A stretch of 64,000 bases of DNA, taken from positions 13,224,744 to 13,288,743 of the forward strand of contig NC_060248.1 in assembly GCF_921293095.1 (NCBI RefSeq). The letters run 5' to 3'. The position numbers and the translations under genes are program-made. The stretch comes from Ischnura elegans (Eukaryota > Arthropoda > Insecta > Odonata > Coenagrionidae). Under the pieces are notes generated by a model that was not told where the DNA came from, made no database searches, and was given only the letters and a program-made list of their open reading frames with translations. Positions 46,510-57,200 of the stretch are shown one piece after another (within the stretch, counting starts at the first letter, position 1; each line of letters begins with the position of its first letter).

Positions 46510-46755
46510 CTTATTGAAAGTTGTGGCTGAGTTTTCGCTTTCGTTGGACCGAGTGAAAGCACAAATATCCTTAAGCACCACACGCGTAGCTGGCATTGGA
46601 CCGACAGGGGAGCAAATCTTCTCCGTGCATGACGGAATCTGCGATGATATACGAAGGGAATTTGTCATCTCTTTGTAACCTCCATGAGTTGAATTAATTC
46701 CATCGATCGGGCGGTAATTTTCATCTCCTTCCGCCGTGTATAAGTTTTCAATATC
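46510..46755 (-). CDS. Orphan internal exon, unknown protein
   Basis: An 82-codon open exon in phase 0-0 between a good acceptor (CATCTTTTCAG) and a strong donor (AAG|GTAAGT). It reads DIENLYTAEGDENYRPIDG and later PMPATRVVLKDICAFTRSNE. I do not recognise the family. It begins about 95 bases past the PrimPol stop. It could be an exon of a transcript starting at the 49.06 kb ATG|GTACGT donor with PrimPol in its intron, or an upstream alternative exon of TACC (its phase 0 end also fits TACC exon 2). Neither is shown by the sequence. Confidence 0.45.
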
Positions 46756-46844
46756 CTGAAAAGATGTGGACACTCATAAAACAAACAGTTACATGTATAA
46801 CAGCAGGCCATAGGTGAGGCACGTTAGTGAAGTTCCAGTGTGCA

Positions 46845-46850
46845 TTTATT
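46845..46850 (-). terminator. PrimPol polyadenylation signal overlapping the stop codon
   Basis: On the minus strand the stop TGA runs directly into AATAAA: its A is the first base of the signal. Cleavage would then fall near 46825-46835, giving a 3' UTR of only about 20 bases. Confidence 0.55.
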
Positions 46851-48340
46851 CATAGATTGGCTGAAGCTGCTATTAGTTCATCGTCGCCAATTCCGTAATC
46901 AGGGACCTCTCCATTTACGCCGCCAAGAATGGCAGTCGCATCCTCAAACATGCCGAAATCCGCAAAAACTTCATCACCTACAATGGAATCGTCCAAACAA
47001 TTAACATCTTCTTCGTCTAGCTCTTTCTCTAAAATGAAAGAAATCTCGGGTGGCAATGGGTTTTCATCCGACCTAAATCCGCTGCAATCAGGATCATAAC
47101 ACCTCTGATGCCACGTCCCCCTTGCGCCATCTAATATGATGCAAATATTGTTGCTACGATGGTGCCGACCAATGTTGGAGCAAAATCGGTAGCCTAGGAT
47201 GTCGAACTGGATAACCAGGCCTTTGGAAGACTCTAAAATGGTCCGTTTTCTAATACTTCCTAGGGGTGAAATCAAATTTTTAACGAATTCGTCCACCTGG
47301 TGCAGCTCGGTACTAGTGCTTGTGTCAGTAACAACTGCAGTAGCACGATTAGGGATTTCCCTTGCAGACACATCACTTTTGTCACACCCGAATTCTAGAA
47401 GTCGAACAGAATTTTCACACGAGTATGTGATGAGGGAGGCCAGGAAAATGCTCTCTTGCGAAGCAGTGGCTGGCATGCACTGATTGAAATTACTGAGGAC
47501 CAATGGGGCATTTTTGCCGAGCTTCGTGGAGAGATAGAGCCTGAAGTGTCTATTTCTTGAATAAACAGACTGATCACAAAACAACGTTTCTTCATGTTTA
47601 CGTCCAACAACAAGCAGGTCACATATATCAGCATGAGAAATACCGGACCACAACTGAGGATTTAGTAACATCATGCTAGGATTCGAAATTACTCTTCTGA
47701 TACCGAGACAAATCTCCTTTACAAACCTTCCCAAGTGAATGTTATCACGGAAAATAGCTTCTTCCGACTGGTATATGAGGTGGTAACTTATCTTCGCTTC
47801 GGTGCTGGAGTCCAAAATTAGTACTTTGGAATTATCAACTACTACTCCGAAAAAATGAGCTAAATAGTTAGAAACAGCTGTCATGAAGGTGGTTACATTC
47901 TTTTGTGGAATAAGGTTTTGATTGATGATAGCATCGTATTCTAAATCAAAATACACTTTGCATGGTGAATTCTCTGGTATGATTTCATATGAGCATCTAC
48001 GCTGAGCGATTCTTTTGGAGTCATAATGCCAGAATATTGCCGGGTGGGACACTAAAAATAATCTCTGCCCCGATTCCTGTTGAAAAGCAAATGTCATTAA
48101 GCCATTTCCACGACTTTTGGCGTAGTCCAGGGCATCCCTTTGCTTTCTAAAAATTGTCCATGTCAGGCTAGGTCCTTCCAAGGAACACAGCTTTTGTGGT
48201 AATGGTGGAAGTCCCCTGTTTTTAAATATTTCTTCACTTTTACGTGCCTTGCATTCCTTCTTGAATGTCTTCCCATAAAATGACCCGGCCGATATAGGTT
48301 TCAAACTGTATTTTTCTTGAATTCTAGGACCTTTTCCCAT
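46850..48340 (-). CDS. PRIMPOL: DNA-directed primase/polymerase protein, single exon
   Basis: PrimPol primes DNA synthesis past lesions in nucleus and mitochondria and bypasses damage. This 496-residue ORF (human 560) is complete. Archaeo-eukaryotic primase motifs: I YFDLEYD (D132, E134), II SYH (S185, H187), III D256 before VYSRNRHFRLY. Zinc knuckle: C387, H394, C414, C419, with the same 7, 20 and 5 spacing as human C419, H426, C446, C451. The C terminus has two acidic stretches like the RPA-binding motifs (about 450-470, DEVFADFGMF, and 480-490, DYGIGDDELI). Human PRIMPOL is multi-exon; here the coding part is uninterrupted. TTGCTCTTTAG just before ATG looks like an acceptor for a 5' leader exon ending at 49057 (ATG|GTACGT), which could add Met-Asp to the N terminus. 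Confidence 0.95.
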   Translation of the reverse strand: MGKGPRIQEKYSLKPISAGSFYGKTFKKECKARKSEEIFKNRGLPPLPQKLCSLEGPSLTWTIFRKQRDALDYAKSRGNGLMTFAFQQESGQRLFLVSHPAIFWHYDSKRIAQRRCSYEIIPENSPCKVYFDLEYDAIINQNLIPQKNVTTFMTAVSNYLAHFFGVVVDNSKVLILDSSTEAKISYHLIYQSEEAIFRDNIHLGRFVKEICLGIRRVISNPSMMLLNPQLWSGISHADICDLLVVGRKHEETLFCDQSVYSRNRHFRLYLSTKLGKNAPLVLSNFNQCMPATASQESIFLASLITYSCENSVRLLEFGCDKSDVSAREIPNRATAVVTDTSTSTELHQVDEFVKNLISPLGSIRKRTILESSKGLVIQFDILGYRFCSNIGRHHRSNNICIILDGARGTWHQRCYDPDCSGFRSDENPLPPEISFILEKELDEEDVNCLDDSIVGDEVFADFGMFEDATAILGGVNGEVPDYGIGDDELIAASANL

Positions 48341-48354
48341 GTCCTAAAGAGCAA

Positions 48355-49056
48355 GAGAATCCATCTTGATAGTAAATAAAATATCAAAATCATGATTAAT
48401 AATAAACAACAACATTATAAGTCATAAAATTTTGATGGGATGGACTTGGAAAATGCACACATGCCACATTTAATAGCTATTATTAAAATACGAATGTCAA
48501 TATGTTATGTTACATGTTTTCCCGTTACTACTTCTCAAAAGACAATACCTGCACAGTTATTATTCTGCGTAAAATACATTCATTTGTTACTCCGTATGTC
48601 ATTAATTGTATCCGAGTCCATAATAGTAACACATTCAAGCACTACAAGCTACAATTCCTACATAGCTCTCCTGAATTATGACATAATAACTCATTAAACT
48701 ATTTTCATAACTCAATAAAATACTTCTGGATACTTCAACTTGGTCACCCTTGATTTTCAAAAGCCATTTCTCGTAAATTCTTAACACTGGTAAAATGAAT
48801 CTTGCCAACGAAAATCACCGAGGTGTTAGTGAATGTGGATGGTTCCAACATTTGTATGTACACCCTCTGCACACGATTGAGCAACCAAAAATAAAGCCGT
48901 AGCTTATGCACAAAATTGTCTATTACCGCAGAATTAAATTGAAAGGCCAGCATAGTGATGTCTTATAACACGAAAATGGATTTCATCTATAATTCACAAG
49001 CAAATGACGACTATATTATACTTTCAGAGGTAAATATCATAATTATCAATACGTAC
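48355..49056. other. Probable PrimPol leader intron
   Basis: AT-rich sequence between a minus-strand donor (GTACGT, 49056-49051) and the acceptor just before the PrimPol ATG. No independent gene is visible. Confidence 0.4.
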
Positions 49057-49430
49057 CATTTTAAAACTAATTCAGTAGTCTTGATTTGACACAGATACTA
49101 ATAAAAACACATTCACAATGCTATTAATTAAGTACTGGCGTCACCACCAAGACGTGAGAAGTTTCAACGGCCTTATCGCGCCGTTTTGAAATGAGTGCGT
49201 GCGCCAATGAGATTACTTTTCGTAAACTATGGCGGTTACCGTTGCTTCTTTGTCAGGATCCAAAAATAGGCGGGATCCGCGGATCATAGTTTTTATTGGC
49301 ATATGCATGGAAATAGCTTAATAAAAAATATAGGCTCTTAGAAAAGGGAAATCAACGGCCTTTTACATGCATGCTTATATACTACGTATTTTAATCTACA
49401 ACTTCCTCTGAGAAGTACGAGAAGGTGAGT
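49057..49430. promoter_or_regulatory. Divergent PrimPol-NANS promoter region
   Basis: CpG-richer block at 49140-49300 with GCCAATGAG (a CCAAT box, about 49212) and the palindrome GGATCCGCGGATC (about 49270). On the minus side lies a donor ATG|GTACGT leading to PrimPol; on the plus side a donor AAG|GTGAGT at 49424 could end a non-coding first exon of NANS, whose coding exon begins after an acceptor at 51141. Shared use is inferred from position. Confidence 0.5.
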
Positions 49431-49624
49431 GCTAATAAAGTCTTATTCTAGTAGTGGGGTGGGTGCACAAAAGTACTTCAAGTGATTGGAGAAAATAAAA
49501 AAGTTAATTACGGGAAAAATATCGATCTAACTTTCGACGAGTCCGCATCTCATCTTTCTCGAGAGAGGGGAGGTATTATATTGGAAGACTGAAGTAATAT
49601 ATGTATGGCTGTATAAGAGCAAGG

Positions 49625-49720
49625 GCGGATGCAAGATTTTTATGGGGGGGGGGAGGGGGGAAACACACGGGTCTGACAGGCAAACGGTCTTCTCTGCAGC
49701 ATGGCAAACCGTGGTCGTTC
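49625..49720. repeat. Poly-G repeat fragment
   Basis: AGGGCGGATGCAAGATTTTT followed by a run of G. The same kind of GGGCG(T/C)AGC...poly-G unit recurs at 50425 and 50747, so it is one dispersed family. Confidence 0.45.
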
Positions 49721-49880
49721 AATAGGATAACATTTTAGCTCAGAAAAGGTGAATTAAACCAAAATTTTAGGAAGATAATGACAGCACTTTACGAGTTTTT
49801 AAAATTATTTGCTTGAAAAAAAATACATTTTTATTTTAGTTATGTGTCTTATACTATGTTGTAATTTTTCTTGGGTTTAA

Positions 49881-50120
49881 CCCTTTCCTGCCGGCGCCTG
49901 CCATTGGGAAACGTTTTCCATGTTATGAGTAGCATGATAATATTTTAAATCTCTCTGTACTATTTTTTGGGGTGGAGTACTCTGGTTTTTTCGTCCCTCA
50001 GATTTGGGACCCAGCTAAACAGGACACCTGTCCCTTACCCCGGCCACTGGACAACAGCCTCCTACCCTATCATAGCACGAATCCACAGTCAACTTATTGC
50101 ATTACCAGTGTTTTTTTCAA
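49881..50120 (+). mobile_element. Truncated second copy of the piggyBac-like MITE
   Basis: Preceded by TTAA (49877-49880) and starting CCCTTTCCTGCCG, as at position 71. Later parts match too: GGGACCCAGCTAAACAGG here, TGGACCCAACTCAGTGGG there, and both have TAGCACGA followed by TCAACT. No matching right end was found. Confidence 0.6.
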
Positions 50121-50424
50121 CCAAACATTGTATTTGATTTTCAATAATTTAGGTAGACTCTGTAATATATATCCGCATATTAGACTCTGAATATGATGGC
50201 CCAGTCTATTAGGTCCATCTTATTCACAATCATTATCTTCCACTTCCAATGTCATTTTGATCCTTTTTCCGTTTTGGAGATTTTCTGCCTGAACATCATA
50301 GAAATTAATATGGTACTCTAACCGTGGAAAAGTTCTCTGAATCAAAATTTATTTTCATTCTGCACATCACATTTATTTTCTTTCTGCACATCAGATTTCA
50401 TGCTCTTTCCATAAGTGTACCAAT

Positions 50425-50735
50425 CAGGGGCGCAGCTAGGAATCAAGGCTGGGGGGGGGGGTTTAGGTGCAACTAATACCGGAGTGTGTGGGGGTATGGA
50501 ATACCCACCAGGATAAGCGGTAGGCACGAGATAAATATGTAAATTGCTTCGGAATTTTAAGATATATGATTGAAAATGGTGAGTTTAACGGCTTTCTGAG
50601 GGATATCATATTAATCCTTACCCCATTATATTTGTAATGTCAATTCAATTAAGTAAAATGGATTTAACTTAAAATTTCTCTGAGCTCTGGGGGGGGTTTT
50701 ATTCCTCCAAATCTACCCCTCCCTGCGCCACTGTT
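50425..50735. mobile_element. MITE-like element with poly-G next to its ends
   Basis: Left end CAGGGGCGCAGCTAGG, right end (complement) CAGTGGCGCAGGGAGG, each followed inward by a run of G. A related left end (GGGCGTAGCCAGGATCATAA) lies at 50750 with a C-rich partner near 51025. Non-coding. Confidence 0.5.
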
Positions 50736-51146
50736 ACCAATGCCCATGGGCGTAGCCAGGATCATAACTTGGGGGGGCAAGCCAAGTTGTGACATTTTAG
50801 CATGAAAAAGGTGAATGAAACCAACATTTTAAGAAAATTATAACAGCGCATTATTAGTTTGTGAGATTATTTCCTTGAAAAAAATAGTTTTAGTTACACA
50901 TGTTATATTAATACATATCATTTTTCGTGGGTTAAAAAAAGGAATTTGTTGAATAGGTACTTTTGTTTCAATTCAGCACGATTTTGCTTAAAGACTTTTG
51001 CGATTTTTGCTTCAAGGGGGGACAGCTGCCCCCCTCTGCCCCTCGCTAGATACATTGATGCCAATGCCTTCACTAATGTAAGAGAAATTTCAAAGGGTAT
51101 AAATAATCTTCATGTGCGTATACCTAAATTCTTATTTTCAGATATA

Positions 51147-51278
51147 ATGGCTAAGAGTTTGGAAATCTGCCCGAAAAGACTGATTGGTTCAGATAACCCA
51201 TGCTTCATCATTGCTGAAGTTGGACAGAACCACCAGGGGGACATGGAAATAGCTAAGCATCTTATCCTTAAGGCAAAG
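51147..51278 (+). CDS. NANS: NANS exon 1 (coding)
   Basis: 44 codons, MAKSLEICPKRLIGSDNPCF then IIAEVGQNHQGDMEIAKHLI. Holds the first barrel strand with Glu24, part of the family's substrate-binding AE-GxNHxGD motif. Donor AAG|GTGAGT, phase 0. Confidence 0.95.
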
Positions 51279-54200
51279 GTGAGTGCAGGCGGGCTCAAGA
51301 ATTATAACTACCAACATTAATGACCTCCTTCCAAGAAATTTTGATCCAAAGAAACTAATTACAATCGTTTCTTCATGCATGCTAGGAAAGTGGGGCTGAT
51401 TGTGTCAAGTTCCAGAAAAGTGACCTGGCAACCAAATTCAATGCAGCATCCTTGGCACGGCCATATTTGAGTGAGAATTCGTGGGGCGAGACCTATGGAA
51501 CACACAAATCTCATCTTGAGTTTTCTGAATCGCAGTTTCGTCAACTTCAACAATATTCTCAAGAAATTGGTATACCATTTACTGCATCTGCTATGGATGA
51601 GGTAAGTATAAATTAGTCTGTATTAATTCTTTTATTATTGTTCATACAGCAGAATATTTTGATTCTAAACGTTTTCAGTGACTATATTTGTGGAAATTCT
51701 ATGCGCTCAAATGTTTTATTACTTTTGATTATTAATGTAATTTTTTTGATTTTATTTATTTGGCATTATGTCTGCATTAGTGAAGTCCCTTTGCCTGTGA
51801 GAGGTCTGTTGGAGTAATATTGTGAGTGCACCCACCAATGATCTATGTTTGCATTATTGGGGTCTATGGCTAATTTGATATGCAATAGATTGTGGTTATT
51901 TGGCTGACCAAATATTTTCGGCGGCCACTTATTATAGATACAATTCTCCAGCATCGGCACTCAACTGCAGAAGAATTCTCCTAAATTGTCTCTGGTGAGT
52001 TGTGGCAGAAATCTGTTAATTAATCATGTGCTACAAAAGAAAATCCGAACATTGATTGAACAAGTTTGCTTTATTTCTAATTATAGCTCACATGTAGTTG
52101 ATACAACAAGCAGAAGTACTAGCTCGGGAATGACAAACTGTTGAGGTTTTTGTTGAATTATGTTAAAAGTGAAAATGATAAGTCCCCCTCCCCAAAGCCT
52201 AAGGGAAATCAAAAAAATATTTTAAAATCTTTAATGGTTTTGAACATAATATGTGCATCCACTTAAAGTTAAATTTTAAGTGCCAAAATGATGTAAAATC
52301 CATTTTCAGGCATGTTATTATTAAAAATTTTTCCTGAACTCTCTGTTTCCTGGGGGGAGTCCCCACTAACACTCCTCCTCCCCCCTAAAGCATACTCCTA
52401 GTCATGCCACTGGGATAAAATAATAGTATCATGTATGAAATGCTTAGAACATGTACACCCGTTGATAGATCACCTAACAGCATGGCATGTCACCAATAAC
52501 TTCCCCCACTGTCGGCTCTTTTTTGAAGCCATTTATGCTAGGGAGCCATCTACTGGCTTTAAGTTACTTTGCAGTAAAAGGGCAAAATATGGTGCATGCC
52601 ATTTTAAATTATTCAGGCTGTCATCATCATCATCAACATAAGTCAACAATCCTAAGATTGTTTTGTATGCTGCTCTCCTGACTGCTGGCGTTTTCATATA
52701 TGAAGGTAAAAAAGAGGGAAGAGGTCATTATAATGACCTCTTCCTTCTTTTTTACCTTCTTTATAACCTGTCCAATTTATTCATTCGGGATTGTCCCTTG
52801 CCCTTCTCCCCTTCCACCTGTTCTCCTAGGATTGTTTTCATGACTCATAATGAGGCCAACTTAGTCGAACCATCTTATTTTTAAGGTTTTCAGAAGACCT
52901 CTCTTTTCTCCCACTCTTCTTTGTACCTCGACTCATTACTTGTTCGGTTGATCGATGGTATCTTCATCATTCATTGTAAACGCTGCATTTCAAATGCTCC
53001 CACTCTTAACATGCAGGCCTCTGCTCCATAGAGGAACATGCATTTGGAGTATGCTTCTCTATGAGAGTGAGGCATGAACATAGTGACATCAGTGGAGAAA
53101 TCAAGGTTGGAGCCTTTCAAAGTATGGCACTAGAGAAGAATGATAAGGATCAAATGGATCGAGCGAGTTAGTGATGAGGAAGGCCTAATAAGAGCAGGAG
53201 AGGCTCTTCAAAGCGTTAATAAGAAGACAGAACAACCTAATCATCTAAATCTTGAAACATGACGGACTGGTGAAGACATTTTCGGCAAGGGACAAGTAGA
53301 TGTTGGCAATGGAAAAGGAATACAGTAGACTCTCGTTAATACGAACAACGTTATTACGAAGTTATTGTTATTATGAACCAAATCGTTGGACCCGACTAAA
53401 AGGTCTATCCAATCTTTAGTAAAAGAAATCTTATTACGAAATTTTCGTTATTGCGAAATTACGGACCTCAGTCGCGGTCCCGGCGGTTACAAAATAAACG
53501 TTATCACGAAGTTTCGCGAATAAGCAACGGCATTTAGGTATATACTCGATGCTACGTTATCATCATTGATCTACGTTTAAGTGTTATTCGCGTACTGTGC
53601 TCAAGAGCGGCAATTATGGATCTTTCTTCAGTAAAAGATACTTAAGTATGCACGCAACATCATATAATAACCTTCATTCCAATGGAATTATGGTGACCCA
53701 CTCATTAACGCTCGTAAATTGGACGTACCGTTAGTCCTCTTCCTTCGCACACATGATTTACGAAAATTCAGAGATACGAACATTCAAAAAATTCAAGCGC
53801 GCCCAAAATTTCAAATTTGGCGAATTTGATGCGACGCAACGTGGCGTAGAGGAACACACACTCTGGGTAAAATCTGAACGATGTATAATTTAATCTAGGG
53901 CGAAGTCAGGAACAGTTCTTTCTTCCCGCGGACAGCGATTTATTCGGCTCCATCCGCGTCGCACGTGCAGCTGGATCAGTTCGTCACAATCGTGAGTTAA
54001 CGCACGATTGTGATGCAGTGTTTCATTCTACGGAATAACCACCTTCCTCGATGCCTTGTATAGTTTCATCAACTTACGACAAATATCTCGGAACGTGTAT
54101 TCTTCGTATATCGAGGCGCGTAATTTAATCTTGTATATAATTCACTTGACTCTGAAGATTATAAGTACGGGAGATTGAAGGTACAAGAAATTGTGGCAAT

Positions 54201-57200
54201 GTACGTTTTTTATATGTTTTCTACAGGAAACGTTCATACGAACTGCGATATAACGAACCTCCACGTTTTCGGTCCCGTGAAATTCGTAATAACGAGTCTA
54301 CTGTACTGTGAATAAAATGTACAGGACCTGCAAAGAAGGATGTGAAAAAGAAAAGTACAATGGTGTGAAAAGATTAGCTGACAGGAGAATTGAGTGGGAA
54401 GATGCACCAAAACAATGTAAGAATTGCTGAACTGTGATGATGATTTTCAGCTTTAATTATAGATTCCTCTCTTTCTGGAAAGCAATCTTAGTCTGTACTT
54501 TTCTACTGACTATTTTTTTCTTGTGTTATCCATCATTGGTTACTTGGCTTCCTAGGTGACACAATTCTTTCACCTTTTCAAGCTTTTGATTTCCTGGATT
54601 GATGTTTGTTCTAGTGTCCTCCTTTTCTCAGTATACTAATATCTTACTCTTTTTTTTGTTGATTTTCTGCTAATATCCAGCCCTTTTGTCTAAATCTATA
54701 TATCATCCTGCTAACCACCTGCAGAGGTGTTCGGCAGGGGCCCTGATTCTTTGTCCTTTCTATATATGTTAAAGTCTTTTTCAAATCATTCTGTCTAGCT
54801 ATGACTGCTGTTGTTAGCACATTGCAGCATACTGATTTATTCTCTGAGGATATCAACACCTAAAGCCTTGTCTTTGATTTCATTGATGGCTATCTCAATG
54901 TTAACCTTAAAAATTATGGGGGACAGGGCGCACCTTTGTCTCATTCCTTTTCCTATTCTTGCTTCTTCACACCTATATCAACATTTTATCACAGCAACTT
55001 GGTTTTTATGTAAGTTGTGCAAAATCTATGATCATTGTAGAGCATTGCAAATACTTTTAGAATTCTAAGTACATATTGAATTCCATTATATGTTATGTAA
55101 GTCCTCTCCAAGTCAACAAATGCTATGAGAGTCGGTTTGACCTTCCTTATTCTCTTTTCTATCTCACAGTCATATCTCTTGAGCTCTTGCTTTTCCAAAA
55201 TCCAAATTGGTTCTCATCCAGGAATTCTTCTGCTTTTCGTTCTAGTCTCTTATACAAAATGGGGTAGTTTCCTTCATCAAAGAAAGTGAAAGGCCTTCTT
55301 TACCCAACATTAGTGTATGCATAATATACAAATTATTTGGTTTTAGAAATCCCAGTTTAGACGAATGTTGATGTTCAATTTTAACCTCGTTAGAAAAAGA
55401 CCAGATTGGCACCCATATGATGCCACTCCATGTGACGTCACAGGGACCTAGATTCTATACGAGTAGTCAGGAGCTTTACATTGTCTGAGATTACCAATGC
55501 ATGCATGTGGCACAGAGCTCAGGGAAACATTTCTTAATAATCACCTATTAAAATTGCCTGTGGTTGGAAAGTTTCCTTTGTTGGATAGGGTATTAATAAT
55601 CCTTATTTAAGCCAAAGTCTACTTGCTAGCAGGGTACTCTGCTGTCTGCCTGCATCATATATAGGTGGCCTTATAGGGCATCAGCTGGAACCAGAATGAC
55701 GTCACATGGGTTTTTCCTAGAATTCATACTTTTCGTGGGCTTGAAAATTTTCACTTTTCATTTTATCGTCAAAAATAGATATCATCGTTTAAAAATCTAG
55801 AAGCGTGAATTAAGTACTCCAGGAGTAATAATCTTTCGATTTAGGTAATTGAAAAAATAGGAGACCACCCTATTTTTGTCAGTATCTTCAACACATGTGA
55901 TGTCAGGGTTACAGTCCTAAAATCACTTTGCTCTGTTCTTTTTGGGAATAGGAATGATGATATTCTTCTCTAAGTCACTAGGTATATCTCATGTTGAGTA
56001 CATTCCACAGGTGGTTTCTTGGAGCAATCCTGCTCTTCCTCAGTTTTCGCATTCTTATAAAAGCTAATAAAGTTTTTCAGTGAGGTCTTGGACTTCAACC
56101 GTAATCCATGGCCTTTTCTTAACAACTCTTCTTCTCCCAATAACTTATCATTAAGTCCATATTTTAATATTTACCTGCTCTCCTCCACTGATGTCTCATT
56201 CAGATCTAATCCTATTTTTCTCTCCATTATGTCTTGAATTGCATGTTGATGCTGTGACTCCTTTAGTTTCTCTCCCTGCCATGTGTTCTTCACTGATTTA
56301 ATTTCTTGAATTTCAGATGGTATATCATCATCACAAGATTAGGCTCACTATTGATATCTGCACCGGGATAGTTTTTGCAGTCCTTCACCTCTGCCTAACT
56401 ATAAAATGTATAACTAAAAAACTATAACTCTGTCTTGTTGAAATCTTGTCTCCAGGCATTTTCCGTGTACATCTTCTTTGCATGTGCTTCTTAAAACAGT
56501 GCCCTTGCAACTAATAATTTGTGTTCTGTGCAGAATTCCAGGAACCTTTATCATCTTTCATTTCGATTTCCTAATCCAGATTTTTGAGTTATTCTTCCAT
56601 CTGATTCCATCTTTGCTGATGACAGCATTCCAATCACCTAAAACAATATGGTTTTCTTCACCTCTTATTTATATGATTACTTCCATGATATCTTTGTTGA
56701 TGTCTTCATCCTTGTAGTCTGCCGTATGCATTTTAAACTATTACCACTATAATATCTACCAATTTTGTATGTAACTTTACCATATTTATCCTTTCATTGT
56801 CCTGCAGGAATATTTTCACATGCATTTCGGCAATATCACCTCTGAGCATTGTCCTGACCCCAGCATTACCATTTGAAGATGCTGTGTGTATTATACTGTA
56901 GCTTCCACTCCAAAAGTCTCCATCTTCAGGCCACTTCATTTAGCTGATTCCTGGCACATTGAGGTTCAATCTTTGCCTGTTAGGAGATCTAAATGGGGGA
57001 GTAGTTCACCTTTGGAATGTTTTACTCGAAAGAATGCCATCAAGTCCTTTAAGATAATGGCTGGTGTAGCTGCAATTCCATGGGATAATAATGTGGTGGT
57101 TTCCCCTTGCCTTACAAATCATACGTATTACTACAGCTATTAAAGTAAATATTACCACACCTGCTGGGAAACGAGTGTTCTGTAATGGACACTTTGGTCT

